DNA of 64,000 nt from Jeotgalibacillus salarius. Its GTDB lineage: Bacteria; Bacillota; Bacilli; Bacillales; Jeotgalibacillaceae. The stretch covers positions 1 through 64,000 of the forward strand of contig NZ_SORX01000012.1 in assembly GCF_004405125.1 (NCBI RefSeq), written 5' to 3'. The notes beneath the pieces are model-generated. The model had not been told where the DNA came from. It did no database searches and was given only the letters and a program-made list of their open reading frames with translations. The position numbers were made by a program, and so were the translations under genes. Positions 43,072 through 53,620 of this stretch are shown one piece after another (position 1 is the stretch's first letter; every line of letters begins with the position of its first letter).

Positions 43072-46000
43072 TTATTCCTTTGTGCCGACAGTTTCAGAAG
43101 TTTTACTTTCTGTTTCCGGCGCAATGTTTAATGCATCAGCCTGATGGATGTCGTCATCGTCATCGAGGTCGCGCATTTCGATTTCTTCATCGTCGATTGA
43201 TAGCATCTTAACGTCCATACCAAGACTCTGAAGTTCTTTAATTAATACTTTAAATGATTCAGGAACGCCCGGTTCCGGAACGCTGTCACCTTTAACAATC
43301 GCTTCGTACGTTTTTACACGTCCGACTACGTCATCTGATTTGACAGTTAAAATTTCCTGAAGTGTATATGCGGCACCATATGCTTCAAGTGCCCAAACTT
43401 CCATTTCACCGAAACGCTGTCCGCCGAACTGTGCTTTACCGCCCAGTGGCTGCTGTGTAACAAGTGAGTATGGTCCTGTTGAACGTGCGTGAAGCTTATC
43501 ATCAACCATGTGTGCCAGTTTGATCATATACATAACCCCAACTGATACACGGTTGTCGAATGGATCGCCGGTTCTTCCATCATAAAGGACCGTCTTACCA
43601 TCACGCGACATACCTGATTCTTCGATTGTTTCCCAAACGTCTTCCTCATTGGCACCATCAAATACCGGTGTAGCAATATGAATACCCATTGCGCGGGCAG
43701 CCATTCCCATGTGCATCTCAAGAACCTGACCGATGTTCATACGGGATGGTACACCAAGTGGGTTTAACATGATGTCAATTGGTGTGCCGTCTGGAAGATA
43801 CGGCATATCTTCTTCTGGCAATATACGTGAGATAACACCTTTGTTACCGTGACGTCCGGCCATTTTGTCACCTACAGAGATCTTTCTCTTCTGTACGATA
43901 TAACAACGTACCAGCTGATTCACACCAGGAGGCAGCTCATCGCCATCTTCACGGTTGAAGATTTTCACATCAAGGATGATTCCGCCTGCTCCGTGTGGTA
44001 CACGAAGTGACGTATCACGAACTTCACGTGCTTTTTCACCGAAGATTGCATGAAGCAGACGCTCTTCAGCAGTCAGTTCAGTTACACCTTTAGGCGTTAC
44101 TTTACCAACCAGAATATCTCCATCTTTTACTTCAGCACCCACGCGAATGATTCCGCGGTCGTCGAGGTGACGCAGTGCATCTTCACCGACGTTTGGAATA
44201 TCACGTGTGATCTCTTCAGGTCCAAGCTTTGTATCACGTGATTCTGATTCATATTCTTCAATATGAATAGAAGTATATACATCATCTTTTACAAGGCGCT
44301 CACTCATGATTACAGCATCCTCGTAGTTAAAACCGTCCCACGTCATGAAACCAACAAGAACGTTACGACCAAGCGCAAGCTCTCCTGCTTCCATTGATGG
44401 TCCGTCTGCAAGAATTTCACCTACATCAACACGGTCACCTACAGCAACGATTGGACGCTGGTTGTAACATGTACCCTGGTTAGATCGGATGAATTTTTGC
44501 AGTTTGTATTTATCAAGGTCGCCTTCAGTTTCTTTACCGTCAACATCTGTTAAGCGGCGCACCCAAATCTGATTTGCCTGTACGCGCTCGACGATTCCTT
44601 CATGCTTGTTAATAACAGCAGCCCCTGAGTCCTTCGCAGAAACGTGCTCCATTCCTGTACCTACAAATGGCGCTTCCGGATTCATAAGCGGAACTGCCTG
44701 ACGCTGCATGTTTGCTCCCATTAACGCACGGTTCGAGTCATCGTTTTCAAGGAACGGAATGCATGCTGTCGCAGCAGATACTACCTGCTTAGGAGATACA
44801 TCCATGTAGTCAATGCGGTCACGCTTGAAGACTGTGTTTTCACCGCGGAAACGGGAAACAACTTCTTCATCAAGGAATGAACCATCATCATCAAGACGGG
44901 CATTCGCCTGCGCCACTACATAGTTGTCTTCTTCATCTGCTGTCAGATAATCAATTTGCTCTGTCACTTTTCCAGTTTCAGGGTCAACACGGCGATATGG
45001 CGTTTCAATAAAGCCAAAGCGGTTAACCTTTGCAAAGCTGGACAGTGAGTTGATCAGCCCGATATTCGGACCCTCAGGTGTTTCAATCGGACACATACGG
45101 CCATAGTGAGAGTAGTGAACATCACGTACTTCAAAGCCAGCACGTTCACGTGTTAAACCACCGGGTCCAAGTGCAGACAGTCGACGTTTGTGCGTCAATT
45201 CTGCAAGTGGGTTTGTCTGATCCATGAACTGTGAAAGCTGAGAACTACCAAAGAATTCTTTAATAGAAGCAATAACAGGACGAATGTTAATCAGCTGTTG
45301 AGGCGTGATTGTATTCGTATCCTGAATTGACATTCTTTCACGAACCACACGCTCCATACGTGACAAACCAATTCGGAACTGGTTTTGCAGAAGCTCCCCT
45401 ACCGAACGCAGTCGGCGGTTACCAAGGTGGTCAATATCATCAGTCAATCCAACGCCATGAAGCAGGTTGAAGAAATAGCTGACCGAAGACACAATATCAG
45501 CAATTGTAATATTCTTCACACTGTCATCAACATAAGCATTGCTGATTACATTGATTTCCTGACCCTCTTCAGAGTTAGGCACTTGAATTTTAATCGTCTG
45601 AAGTGTTAAGTCTTCTTCAACAACTCCACCTACATGGTTAAAAGTAATGAAACCTACGCCGTTTTCAAGGTTAGGGATCAGCTTATCCAGGTTTCGGCGG
45701 TCAAGCAGCGTTCCTTTTTCGGCCAAAATTTCACCGGTTTCAGGATCAGCCAACGTTTCAGCTAGTACTTGTCCGAAAAGACGATTCTTAATATGAAGCT
45801 TTTTATTCATTTTATAACGGCCTACATTAGCCAGATCATAACGCTTAGGGTCAAAGAAACGAGACTGCAGAAGGCTCTTAGCATTTTCTACTGTCGGTGG
45901 TTCACCCGGACGCAGACGCTCATAGATTTCCAATAACGCTTTTTCAACAGTTTCGGTATTGTCTTTTTCTAACGTATTGCGGATGTACTCATTGTCTCCG

Positions 46001-46632
46001 ATCAGATCAATAATTTCCTGATCCGAACCAAAACCAAGTGCACGCAGCAATACAGTCGCAGGAAGCTTTCGTGTACGATCTATACGAACGTGTACGACGT
46101 CTTTAGCATCTGTCTCATATTCAAGCCACGCACCACGGTTAGGAATAACCGTTGCACCAAAGCCTTTCTTACCGTTTTTATCCATTTTACCATGGAAATA
46201 GACACTTGGAGAACGCACAAGCTGAGAAACAATAACACGCTCTGCACCATTAATGATGAATGTGCCTGTTTCTGTCATCAGCGGGAAGTCTCCCATAAAT
46301 ACATCCTGGTCTTTTACTTCGCCGGTTTCTTTATTCAATAGACGAACTTTTACACGCAGCGGCGCAGAATAAGTAACGTCACGCTCCTTTGATTCGTCTA
46401 CAGAATACTTAGGCTCACCAAGGCTGTAATCAATAAACTCAAGTGACAAGTTTCCTGTAAAATCTTCGATCGGCGAAATATCGCGGAACATTTCGCGAAG
46501 TCCTTCTTCTAAAAACCAGTCGTAAGAAGCTGTCTGAATCTCTATCAGATTCGGTAAATCCAGCACCTCACTAATACGCGCATAGCTTCTGCGCTGGCGG
46601 TGTCGTCCATACTGAACTAGTTGACCTGTCAA
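43072..46632 (-). CDS. rpoB: RNA polymerase beta subunit
   Basis: 1186 residues beginning with TTG for [14 protein letters not shown], five bases after GGGGTGA; a GTG three codons earlier overlaps that site. The rifampicin pocket ([30 protein letters not shown]) has the ordinary sequence. The C terminus has an acidic tail (DLDDDDDI). The 223-base gap upstream shows a short CCATTT/AAAATGG hairpin and no promoter I can call with confidence. Confidence 0.99.
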   Translation of the reverse strand: MTGQLVQYGRHRQRRSYARISEVLDLPNLIEIQTASYDWFLEEGLREMFRDISPIEDFTGNLSLEFIDYSLGEPKYSVDESKERDVTYSAPLRVKVRLLNKETGEVKDQDVFMGDFPLMTETGTFIINGAERVIVSQLVRSPSVYFHGKMDKNGKKGFGATVIPNRGAWLEYETDAKDVVHVRIDRTRKLPATVLLRALGFGSDQEIIDLIGDNEYIRNTLEKDNTETVEKALLEIYERLRPGEPPTVENAKSLLQSRFFDPKRYDLANVGRYKMNKKLHIKNRLFGQVLAETLADPETGEILAEKGTLLDRRNLDKLIPNLENGVGFITFNHVGGVVEEDLTLQTIKIQVPNSEEGQEINVISNAYVDDSVKNITIADIVSSVSYFFNLLHGVGLTDDIDHLGNRRLRSVGELLQNQFRIGLSRMERVVRERMSIQDTNTITPQQLINIRPVIASIKEFFGSSQLSQFMDQTNPLAELTHKRRLSALGPGGLTRERAGFEVRDVHYSHYGRMCPIETPEGPNIGLINSLSSFAKVNRFGFIETPYRRVDPETGKVTEQIDYLTADEEDNYVVAQANARLDDDGSFLDEEVVSRFRGENTVFKRDRIDYMDVSPKQVVSAATACIPFLENDDSNRALMGANMQRQAVPLMNPEAPFVGTGMEHVSAKDSGAAVINKHEGIVERVQANQIWVRRLTDVDGKETEGDLDKYKLQKFIRSNQGTCYNQRPIVAVGDRVDVGEILADGPSMEAGELALGRNVLVGFMTWDGFNYEDAVIMSERLVKDDVYTSIHIEEYESESRDTKLGPEEITRDIPNVGEDALRHLDDRGIIRVGAEVKDGDILVGKVTPKGVTELTAEERLLHAIFGEKAREVRDTSLRVPHGAGGIILDVKIFNREDGDELPPGVNQLVRCYIVQKRKISVGDKMAGRHGNKGVISRILPEEDMPYLPDGTPIDIMLNPLGVPSRMNIGQVLEMHMGMAARAMGIHIATPVFDGANEEDVWETIEESGMSRDGKTVLYDGRTGDPFDNRVSVGVMYMIKLAHMVDDKLHARSTGPYSLVTQQPLGGKAQFGGQRFGEMEVWALEAYGAAYTLQEILTVKSDDVVGRVKTYEAIVKGDSVPEPGVPESFKVLIKELQSLGMDVKMLSIDDEEIEMRDLDDDDDIHQADALNIAPETESKTSETVGTKE

Positions 46633-46855
46633 CTGATTCACCCCTCAAATCAAGCATTTTAGCGTCCGCTAATCTCGTAAAAAGAAAAAACGAACATAAC
46701 ACAAATAGAAAACGGGAAATCTCCACATTTTCTATTCTTTAAAACTTTATTTAAACCATTATTACCCAAAGGACAATCCATTTATACAAAATGGACATAC
46801 TTACTGATATTAATATTTTTACATCTTATAATAGTAACACAACCGTTTTGGGCGG

Positions 46856-47458
46856 TCAATCCTTTTTTGCTCTGAAGATGAAGTAGCCTTTTTTCTTGTC
46901 TGCAACTTCCACACTCGAAAACATTTCTTCAAGCTTTGCTTTAGCAGACGGCGCTCCCTGCTTCTTTTGAATGACAACCCAAAGCTCACCGCCGGAAACA
47001 AGCTTACCGGCGCTCTGCTCTAATATGCGGTGAACAGTTTTTTTGCCAGCCCGGATCGGCGGGTTTGTCAAAATCCCGGCAAAAGACTGCTCTTCCACCT
47101 GATCAAGGCAATCACTTTCATAAATTGAGATATTGCGAATTTGATTCTGCTCCGCATTTTCTTTTGCTAATTCAAGCGCCCGTTCATTCACATCTACCAT
47201 TTGAATGTTTCTGCCAGGCATACTTTTAGCCAGTGATAAACCAATTGGACCGTAGCCACAGCCGACATCCAGTACCGGACCGTCAACCACCGGCTCTTCG
47301 AACGCTTCAATTAGCACCCTTGAACCGAAATCTACTTCTTTTTTTGAAAACACACCATGATCAGTTTTAAATTTAAGTTTGTGCCCGCGGAGTGTGAAAT
47401 CCCACCAATTAGGGTTACTGTCAACTCCAGGCTTCTTTGAGTAATAATGATCCGACAT
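46856..47458 (-). CDS. Class I SAM-dependent methyltransferase, RsmC-like (YbxB family)
   Basis: 200 residues. SAM-binding VLDVGCGYGPIG (motif I) and the catalytic NPPIRAG (NPPF-type motif) as in RsmC/RlmG rRNA guanine-N2 methyltransferases. It is encoded between rplL and rpoB as ybxB is in B. subtilis, suggesting rRNA as substrate; the exact target is not known to me. The start is ATG 47458 after a GGGTGGGGTGG site; an 18-codon longer reading runs into the rplL terminator. Confidence 0.9.
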   Translation of the reverse strand: MSDHYYSKKPGVDSNPNWWDFTLRGHKLKFKTDHGVFSKKEVDFGSRVLIEAFEEPVVDGPVLDVGCGYGPIGLSLAKSMPGRNIQMVDVNERALELAKENAEQNQIRNISIYESDCLDQVEEQSFAGILTNPPIRAGKKTVHRILEQSAGKLVSGGELWVVIQKKQGAPSAKAKLEEMFSSVEVADKKKGYFIFRAKKD

Positions 47459-47487
47459 CGCGACCACCCCACCCTTCTTCTTTTTCG

Positions 47488-47520
47488 ATAAAAAAAGCCC
47501 GCTATATTTCAAGCGGACTT
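47488..47520 (-). terminator. Intrinsic terminator of rplJL
   Basis: On the minus strand AAGTCCGCT pairs with AGCGGGCTT (one G-T), followed by seven T. It lies just before the ybxB-like gene and probably lets some transcription pass to rpoBC. Confidence 0.88.
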
Positions 47521-47535
47521 TCTCTTAGGACAAAA

Positions 47536-47898
47536 TTACTTAACTTCTACGCCAGCGCCAACTTCTTCAAGCTTAGCTTTAAGCTCTTCAGCTTCTTCCT
47601 TAGAAGCGCCTTCTTTAACAGCTTTAGGCGTGTTGTCTACCATTTCTTTAGCTTCTTTCAGGCCAAGACCAGTGATTTCACGAACCACTTTGATAACCTT
47701 GATCTTCTGAGCTCCAGCTTCAGTAAGAACAACATCGAATTCAGATTGTTCAGCAGCAGCTTCTCCAGCTCCGCCACCAGCTACAGCTACAGGAGCAGCA
47801 GCAGATACGCCGAATTCTTCTTCGATTGCTTTTACTAGGTCGTTAAGTTCAAGAACTGTCATTTCTTTGATTGCGTCGATCATTTGTTCTTTAGTCAT
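47536..47898 (-). CDS. rplL: 50S ribosomal protein L7/L12
   Basis: 120 residues: N-terminal dimerisation domain, Ala/Gly hinge (about 36-50) and C-terminal factor-binding domain with [20 protein letters not shown]. Multiple copies form the stalk with L10. Confidence 0.99.
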   Translation of the reverse strand: MTKEQMIDAIKEMTVLELNDLVKAIEEEFGVSAAAPVAVAGGGAGEAAAEQSEFDVVLTEAGAQKIKVIKVVREITGLGLKEAKEMVDNTPKAVKEGASKEEAEELKAKLEEVGAGVEVK

Positions 47899-47963
47899 GA
47901 TATAGTTCCTCCTCGTGGAATGTTTTTGTTTGGGTTGGATATTGCTATCCGGTTAACAGGGAA

Positions 47964-48464
47964 TTAAGCGCCCTGTTCTTCTTTTTGATCTGCAACCGCT
48001 TGAGTTGCAATTGCGAATCCGCGCATAGGCGCTGAAAGAACGTTTGCAAGCATTGAAAGTAGACCTTCGCGTGATGGAAGTTCCGCAAGAGCTTTCACTT
48101 GTTCAAGTGAAGCAACAGATCCTTCGATCACACCCGCTTTAAGTTCAAGTGCTTCGTGCTCTTTCGCAAAGTTGTTAAGAATCTTCGCTGGTGCAACAAC
48201 ATCTTCAGAAGAAAATGCAATTGCATTAGGACCTGTAAGGCTTTCATCAAGACCTTCAAGACCAGCAGCTTCTGCCGCACGGCGAGTCATTGAGTTTTTG
48301 TATACCTTGAACTCAACGCCTGCTTCACGAAGCTGTTTACGAAGCTCAGTTACTTCTGAAACAGATAGTCCGCGGTAATCAACAATCACAGATGCTGCGC
48401 TTGATTGAAGTTTTTCCTGGATTTCTGTAACAAGCTGTTTCTTTTGCTCGATAATACTGCTCAT
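47964..48464 (-). CDS. rplJ: 50S ribosomal protein L10
   Basis: 166 residues from [12 protein letters not shown]; the ATG follows AGGAGGTG by seven bases, and 12 upstream in-frame codons are excluded. The C-terminal helix (from about 135) carries L7/L12 dimers. L10 represses its own operon through the leader upstream. Confidence 0.98.
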   Translation of the reverse strand: MSSIIEQKKQLVTEIQEKLQSSAASVIVDYRGLSVSEVTELRKQLREAGVEFKVYKNSMTRRAAEAAGLEGLDESLTGPNAIAFSSEDVVAPAKILNNFAKEHEALELKAGVIEGSVASLEQVKALAELPSREGLLSMLANVLSAPMRGFAIATQAVADQKEEQGA

Positions 48465-48671
48465 CCTAACACCTCCTGTATTATTTGCTGTAGGCGTCAC
48501 CTATACCGTTCCGATCACTAAAAAGCCTCTATGCCGGAAAGTAGACATAGAGGCGTATCATTTCAAGTAAAAGAGAATCCTTTTAATCGTCATGACCTCG
48601 GCAGGAAATTAAGTCTTACAGACACCTGCTGTCTACGGTACAAATGAATATATAATTTCACAACAGAGAAC
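48465..48671 (-). ncRNA. rplJ (L10) leader with attenuator
   Basis: The minus-strand leader between the promoter and rplJ matches the form of the Bacillus L10 leader. It contains ACTTAATTTCCTGCCGAGGT and a GCAGGTGTCTGTAAGAC string, then a terminator. L10-L12 binding to such leaders is known to favour termination. Confidence 0.8.
48521..48554 (-). terminator. Attenuator terminator in the rplJ leader
   Basis: On the minus strand GCCTCTATG pairs with CATAGAGGC around 12 bases and is followed by TTTTT, 57 bases before the rplJ start. Confidence 0.9.
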
Positions 48672-48701
48672 ATCATATCAGACATTCTCATATTGTGTCA
48701 A
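48672..48701 (-). promoter_or_regulatory. rplJL promoter
   Basis: Minus strand TTGACA (48696-48701), 18 bases, TATGAT (48672-48677), between rplA and the L10 leader. Confidence 0.72.
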
Positions 48702-48714
48702 TAAAATTCAAGAA

Positions 48715-49416
48715 TTATTTTTTTACTGTTACAGATGATGGGTCAACTTTGATTCCAGGGCCCATAGTAGTTGTTACTGCTACTGACTTCATGTAAGTTC
48801 CCTTAGATGAAGATGGCTTAGCTTTCTGAACAACATCAAAAATTGCATTGAAGTTTTCAACAAGCTTTTCCTGGTCAAATGAAACTTTACCGATTGGCAC
48901 GTGAATGATACCAGACTTTTCAGCACGGTATTCAACTTTACCAGCCTTGATTTCATTAACAGCTTTTTCAACATCAAATGTAACTGTGCCTGTTTTAGGG
49001 TTTGGCATAAGGCCTTTTGGTCCCAGAACTCGTCCTAGTTTACCAACTTCACCCATCATGTCAGGTGTTGCAACGATTACGTCAAAATCAAACCAGCCGC
49101 CTTGAATCTTTTGAACAAGGTCGCCTTCTCCAACGTAGTCTGCGCCAGCCGCTTCAGCTTCTTTTGCTTTTTCGCCTTTAGCGAAAACAAGAACGCTTTG
49201 CGTTTTACCAGTTCCGTTTGGCAGTACAACTGCTCCACGGATCTGCTGATCGTTTTTACGAGTGTCGATACCAAGACGGAATGCTGCTTCCACCGTTGCA
49301 TCGAATTTTACAGTGCTTGTCTTTTGCGCAAGCTCAATTGCTTCAGTTGCTGTGTAGTTTACAGAGCGGTCAACAAGCTTTGCAGCTTCTTGATACTTTT
49401 TACCTTTGTTAGCCAT
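48715..49416 (-). CDS. rplA: 50S ribosomal protein L1
   Basis: 233 residues: [39 protein letters not shown] and [12 protein letters not shown]. It forms the L1 stalk that moves with E-site tRNA. The spacer to rplK contains a strong hairpin. Confidence 0.98.
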   Translation of the reverse strand: MANKGKKYQEAAKLVDRSVNYTATEAIELAQKTSTVKFDATVEAAFRLGIDTRKNDQQIRGAVVLPNGTGKTQSVLVFAKGEKAKEAEAAGADYVGEGDLVQKIQGGWFDFDVIVATPDMMGEVGKLGRVLGPKGLMPNPKTGTVTFDVEKAVNEIKAGKVEYRAEKSGIIHVPIGKVSFDQEKLVENFNAIFDVVQKAKPSSSKGTYMKSVAVTTTMGPGIKVDPSSVTVKK

Positions 49417-49464
49417 TATAAGTTCCTCCTAATGTGGTTTTAGCGGAATAACCTCCCACGAATA

Positions 49465-49501
49465 AGGGTTGCGAGTGAAAGTTCTTCAGCTTCGCAACCC
49501 T
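49465..49501 (-). other. Strong hairpin between rplK and rplA
   Basis: AGGGTTGCGAA and TCGCAACCCT pair around about 16 bases; no T run follows on the minus strand. It may be a processing site or an L1-binding element that couples rplK and rplA expression. Confidence 0.6.
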
Positions 49502-49520
49502 GTCCAAGACAAACAATCAA

Positions 49521-49946
49521 TTAGTCTTCAATCGTAATCCCCATGCTTCGAGCAGTACCTTCAACCATGCGCATTGCTGATTCAACATCAGCTGCGTTTA
49601 GATCAGGCATTTTTGTTTCCGCGATTTCACGTACCTTGTCACGTTTGACAGCCGCTACTTTGTTGCGGTTTGGTTCACCAGAACCTGACTCGATTCCTGC
49701 TGCTTTCTTAAGTAGAACTGCAGCTGGCGGAGTTTTAGTAACGAATGTAAATGAACGGTCTTCAAAAACCGTAATTTCAACAGGGATGATAAGACCAGCT
49801 TGATCAGCTGTACGAGCGTTGAACTCTTTACAGAATCCCATAATGTTTACACCAGCCTGACCCAATGCAGGACCTACCGGCGGAGCTGGATTAGCTTTCC
49901 CAGCAGGGATTTGAAGCTTTACCATTTTAATAACTTTTTTAGCCAC
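49521..49946 (-). CDS. rplK: 50S ribosomal protein L11
   Basis: 141 residues, starting at GTG 49946 with [26 protein letters not shown] lies eight bases upstream. The 48 extra in-frame codons upstream are not coding. The GTPase-centre protein, needed for RelA activation; the conserved [22 protein letters not shown] is present. Confidence 0.98.
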   Translation of the reverse strand: MAKKVIKMVKLQIPAGKANPAPPVGPALGQAGVNIMGFCKEFNARTADQAGLIIPVEITVFEDRSFTFVTKTPPAAVLLKKAAGIESGSGEPNRNKVAAVKRDKVREIAETKMPDLNAADVESAMRMVEGTARSMGITIED

Positions 49947-50080
49947 GAGACACACCTCCTTAAGTCCGTGATGTGGTAATAGGGCGGTTGTTTTTGCCCT
50001 CCCACTCAAAACTGATTCTTTTATATAAAGAATATAAAATGTTAGTTCAGTCTCTCTATTGAGACATACTGACTTAAAAG

Positions 50081-50109
50081 ATGTTACCATCTTTCAAATC
50101 ATAATTCAA
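50081..50109 (-). promoter_or_regulatory. Tentative rplK promoter
   Basis: Minus strand TTGAAT (50104-50109), 17 bases, TAACAT (50081-50086). Both hexamers match at four of six. Other AT-rich candidates nearby cannot be excluded. Confidence 0.35.
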
Positions 50110-50180
50110 GACGTTCTTTTTATATTTTAAGGAAATTCGTTAAATAAGCGGGTTTTCTTTTAGTGCTGGTCTGTAAATTT

Positions 50181-50310
50181 GGCTGATGATCTCCACTTCA
50201 GGCGGACGCTTTCCGTGGCCGGGCGCTGAGCCATCAGGCTTTGCCATGATTGTCTCATCTGTCCCTTCCTGCCACAGGAGTCGCCGCCTTACGCTACGAT
50301 CATCAGCTGC
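50181..50310. repeat. Dispersed intergenic element, copy E (longest)
   Basis: GGCTGATGATCTCCACTTC and GCTACGATCATCAGCTG form inverted ends, with GGCGGACGCTTTCCG and GGAGTCGCCGCC inside. It lies in the 515-base gap between nusG and rplK. The rest (50311-50461) shows nothing clear. Confidence 0.75.
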
Positions 50311-50461
50311 GCAAAAACAACTATAGGTTTTATAGAATCTCTCAATCAAACATGTTTTCGTGAGTAGTAACGTCCCTTATCTACTCCGCCCTCCCGAAAG
50401 AGGTTCAGCTGAGTTACGAAAAAACAGTCCCGCTACCAAAGAAAATCTACTTTAATTTTTA

Positions 50462-50998
50462 CTAATCAAGCTTCGTAATTTGTGTGAACTCAAGTTCAAC
50501 TGGTGTTTCACGGCCGAACATGTTTACAAGTACTTTTACTTTCCCTTTATCTGCGTCGATGTCTTCGATCACGCCGGCAAAGTTAGCGAATGGTCCTTCA
50601 TTAACCGTTACGTTTTCACCAAGTTCGAAGTCCACGTCCATTGTGCGTTCCTGCATGCCCATTTGTTTGAGCAGCTGCGTTACCTCTTCCGGTAAAAGTG
50701 GTGTTGGCTTTGCGCCACCGCCTGATGACCCGACAAAGCCGGTTACGCCCGGCGTATTACGTACGACGTACCATGAATCATCAGTCATGACGATTTCTAC
50801 AAGTACATAACCAGGGAATGTTTTACGCTTTACCGTTTTCACTTTACCATCTTTGACTTCAGTTTCTTCCTCTTCCGGCACGACAACGCGGAATATCTTA
50901 TCCTGCATTCCCATTGTCTCAACTCGTTTTTCCAAGTTCATTTTCACCTTATTCTCATAACCGGAATATGTGTGAACTACATACCAATTCTTTTCCAC
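50462..50998 (-). CDS. nusG: Transcription factor NusG
   Basis: 178 residues. NGN domain (about 1-110) with NWYVVHTYSGYENKV and FPGYVLVEI, then a KOW domain with GPFANFAGVIEDID. It binds RNA polymerase, promotes pausing in Bacillus and links transcription to other factors. It follows secE by 174 bases with a terminator-like hairpin between. Confidence 0.98.
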   Translation of the reverse strand: MEKNWYVVHTYSGYENKVKMNLEKRVETMGMQDKIFRVVVPEEEETEVKDGKVKTVKRKTFPGYVLVEIVMTDDSWYVVRNTPGVTGFVGSSGGGAKPTPLLPEEVTQLLKQMGMQERTMDVDFELGENVTVNEGPFANFAGVIEDIDADKGKVKVLVNMFGRETPVELEFTQITKLD

Positions 50999-51092
50999 GA
51001 AGGAATTCCTCCTCTTTTAAGGCACTTGCCTGTTTTCATTTGAACGCATCTATCTGACTGTCATCTTATCTGCCAAAATCGTTTTAAACAAT

Positions 51093-51118
51093 GAAAAAAC
51101 CCGTTATACGGGCTTTTA
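51093..51118 (-). terminator. Terminator-like hairpin between secE and nusG
   Basis: On the minus strand AAGCCCGT and ACGGGTTT pair around ATA, followed by TTTTC. The stem is short, so termination is probably partial. Confidence 0.65.
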
Positions 51119-51172
51119 CGTGTCTTCTGCTATTGTACACGAAATGTTGATCAGGTGCGAAAGGAAAGGCGA

Positions 51173-51352
51173 TTATAAAATCCAGTTAATAATCGCATCA
51201 ATGCCCATATCTACAACGAAAAAGAATACTGCAACAAAAATGACTGTCGATAAAACTGTAACAGTATATTTTGTTAGTTCTTTACGTCGCGGCCAGCTGA
51301 CCTTGCGCATTTCTGAAGCAACATTACGAAAGAAGTTGCTGATTTTACTCAT
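51173..51352 (-). CDS. secE: Preprotein translocase subunit SecE
   Basis: 59 residues, too short for most ORF screens. An amphipathic helix with EMRKVSWPRRKEL, then one transmembrane helix (VTVLSTVIFVAVFFFVV) and a short tail. It clamps SecY. Start at ATG 51352. The secE-nusG order is standard. Confidence 0.97.
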   Translation of the reverse strand: MSKISNFFRNVASEMRKVSWPRRKELTKYTVTVLSTVIFVAVFFFVVDMGIDAIINWIL

Positions 51353-51406
51353 GGTGACGTACCCTCCAACCAGTGTTATTTCAAACAGCCTGCCAGGGAC
51401 AGGCCA

Positions 51407-51556
51407 TCATACCGTCTGCTTGTGGACAGTATGGGCGTTACAGTAGCGGCAAAACTTTTTAACTTCTAATCTATCGGTCTGCCTGTTTGCATTTGAAGGA
51501 ACCGAGTAATTACGGGAACCGCAATCTGTACAGGCAAGAATCGTTTTTGTCGTCAT
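51407..51556 (-). CDS. rpmG: 50S ribosomal protein L33
   Basis: 49 residues read from the sequence. Zinc ligands C9, C12, C36 and C39 (CTDC and CRYC) are intact, with CGSRNYSV and ending [11 protein letters not shown] 51556 is nine bases after AAGGA; an ATG three codons upstream is too close to that site. The sigH-rpmG-secE-nusG order is as in B. subtilis. Confidence 0.96.
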   Translation of the reverse strand: MTTKTILACTDCGSRNYSVPSNANRQTDRLEVKKFCRYCNAHTVHKQTV

Positions 51557-51633
51557 ATTGTTCATTCCTTTTCAGGATGTACATCCTTTAAAAAATAACA
51601 CTCATTGGAAACCATGTCAATATAGCATTCACG

Positions 51634-52284
51634 TCAGAAAGTCAATTCCCGTGCCTCCAGATAGCGTTCTAATTTTCTTTTCACGCGCTGGAGTGCGTTA
51701 TCAATTGATTTTACGTGACGGTCCAATTCTTCAGAGATTTCCTGATAAGATTGACCATCCAGGTAGAGAGACAGCACTTGTCTTTCAAGATCACTGAGCA
51801 ATTCTGCCACCTTGCTTTCGATCTTACTGAATTCCTCCCGGTGAATCACCAGTGCTTCCGGATCTGTCGGCTTAGCCGGTGAGATCATATCCATCAGCGT
51901 CCTGTCTGATTCCTCATCATGCATCGGCTTATCCAATGAAACATAGGAGTTGAGTGGAATATGTTTTTGGCGGGTTGCTGTTTTAATCGCAGTGATAATC
52001 TGGCGGGTAATACACAGCTCAGCAAATGCTTTGAAGGAAGTAAGCTTATCACCTTTATAATCCCGTATCGCCTTATAAAGGCCAATCATTCCTTCCTGAA
52101 TAATATCCTCCTTGTCAGCACCGATCAGAAAATAAGAACGGGCTTTTACTCTGACAAAGTGACGATACTTGTTGATGAGAAAATCAAGCGCATCACTGTT
52201 ACCACTGTGGATCTGTTCAATGATTTTGTCGTCTTCCATTCCGCTGAATAAGTTCCGTTCCGGCGCGTGAGTATGTGCGTTCAA
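51634..52284 (-). CDS. sigH: RNA polymerase sigma-H factor
   Basis: 216 residues. Region 2 has FVRVKARSYFLIGADKEDIIQEGMIGLYKAI and region 4 ends with QSYQEISEELDRHVKSIDNAL. SigH drives early-sporulation and transition-state genes. The start is TTG 52284, six bases after GGGGGG; the longer in-frame reading to 52476 overlaps rae1 and is rejected. It is preceded by rae1 as in B. subtilis. Confidence 0.96.
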   Translation of the reverse strand: MNAHTHAPERNLFSGMEDDKIIEQIHSGNSDALDFLINKYRHFVRVKARSYFLIGADKEDIIQEGMIGLYKAIRDYKGDKLTSFKAFAELCITRQIITAIKTATRQKHIPLNSYVSLDKPMHDEESDRTLMDMISPAKPTDPEALVIHREEFSKIESKVAELLSDLERQVLSLYLDGQSYQEISEELDRHVKSIDNALQRVKRKLERYLEARELTF

Positions 52285-52357
52285 ATGGATCCCCCCGACT
52301 CTGTGAAACAAATAGATAGAAATATTATACTTTACAGAATTTTTAAGCGTCAACCAC

Positions 52358-52870
52358 TCATTTGCTTCCGCGTCTCCATTTTTCGAATATTTCGGCGATT
52401 TCATCACTGATCGGAATCTTCGATACAGGGCGGTCTGACTGGTTTTTTTCAATTCTTTTAGAAATTTTCTTTTCAATCTGATTCATTTCAATTAAAAGTT
52501 CGCGGGCTGACTTTCTGAGTGCTCCCTGGCCGAAAATAGCCCACTGCTCCGTAAAGTCACTCGTCGCTACGATGACCTGGGTCCGTATGTCATTCAGTTC
52601 AATTGCAAGTTTCTCGATCCGCTCATCAGCTGTTTCATTTTTCCGCGTAAAGATAATCTCCACGCGGTAGTTATACATTTTCTTAGACATGCCTTCGACA
52701 AACTGCGCATCAAAAACAATTATTACGCGTTGCCCCGTGTAACCCTGGTAATCCGCCATCATTTCGATCAGCCTGTCACGTGCAGAACCAAGGTCGTGGC
52801 TTTTTAATTCGGTCAGCTCAGGCCATGCTCCAATGATGTTATAGCCATCGACGAGCAATACGTTTTTCAT
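52358..52870 (-). CDS. rae1: Ribosome-associated endonuclease Rae1 (YacP), NYN/PIN domain
   Basis: 170 residues. NYN-type nuclease fold: LLVDGYNIIGAWPEL with the first Asp, and VIIVFDAQFV and VATSDFTEQ with others. In B. subtilis, Rae1 cleaves mRNA in the ribosomal A site. It follows rlmB by six bases. Confidence 0.93.
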   Translation of the reverse strand: MKNVLLVDGYNIIGAWPELTELKSHDLGSARDRLIEMMADYQGYTGQRVIIVFDAQFVEGMSKKMYNYRVEIIFTRKNETADERIEKLAIELNDIRTQVIVATSDFTEQWAIFGQGALRKSARELLIEMNQIEKKISKRIEKNQSDRPVSKIPISDEIAEIFEKWRRGSK

Positions 52871-52876
52871 TCGCCG

Positions 52877-53620
52877 TCATCCTTCCAGCGGATGACGGCG
52901 ACGGTAAATTTCATACATTAAGATACTTGCCGCAACGGATGCATTCAGCGAAGTCACATGACCGGTCATTGGTAAGTGGATGAGAAAGTCGCACTTCTCC
53001 CGTAAGATTCTGCTCATCCCTTTACCTTCACTGCCGATGATCAGACCAACAGGCATGGTACCGTCAAAACGCCGGTAGTCTTCACTGCCTTTGGCGTCAG
53101 TTCCAGCAATCCATAACCCTTTATCCTTCAACTCATCAAGCGTACGCGAAAGGTTCGTTACACGCACAACCGGCACGTGCTCGATTGCACCAGTAGATGC
53201 TTTTGCTACTGTTGCTGTAAGCCCGACTGCGCGTCTTTTCGGAATGATAATCCCATGCACACCAACCGCATCGGCTGTTCTCATAATTGAACCGAGGTTG
53301 TGCGGATCTTCAAGCTCGTCCAAAATCAGCACGAAAGGATCTTCACCCTTCTTTTCAGCAAAAGAGAAAACATCTTCAATTTCCGAATACTCATACGCTG
53401 CAATTGATGCAACTACACCCTGGTGCTGCCCATCTAATAACTGATCTATTTTCTTTTTCGGTACGAACTGAACGAGTACATTCGCTTCTTTGGCCAGTTG
53501 AATCACCTGCTGCATCTGCCCTTTTTGAGAACCTTCACCGATCCAGATTTTATTAATTTCCCTTCCAGCTCTCAGCGCCTCGAGCACTGGATTCTTTCCG
53601 CCAATAAATTCTTCACTCAT
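52877..53620 (-). CDS. rlmB: 23S rRNA (guanosine-2'-O-)methyltransferase RlmB
   Basis: 247 residues. An N-terminal L30e-like domain (about 1-80) and a SPOUT domain with LDELEDPHNLGSIMRTADAVG, GSEGKGMSR and LPMTGHVTSLNASVAA, the three SpoU/TrmH motifs. Predicted to modify Gm2251 (E. coli numbering) of 23S rRNA. It overlaps mrnC by four bases. Confidence 0.95.
   Translation of the reverse strand: MSEEFIGGKNPVLEALRAGREINKIWIGEGSQKGQMQQVIQLAKEANVLVQFVPKKKIDQLLDGQHQGVVASIAAYEYSEIEDVFSFAEKKGEDPFVLILDELEDPHNLGSIMRTADAVGVHGIIIPKRRAVGLTATVAKASTGAIEHVPVVRVTNLSRTLDELKDKGLWIAGTDAKGSEDYRRFDGTMPVGLIIGSEGKGMSRILREKCDFLIHLPMTGHVTSLNASVAASILMYEIYRRRHPLEG

Noticed and set aside
46780-46860. A promoter for rpoBC between the ybxB-like gene and rpoB
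   Set aside because: TATTAT/TATAAG and TTGACC strings are present but at poor spacing (about 20 bases); not strong enough to report.
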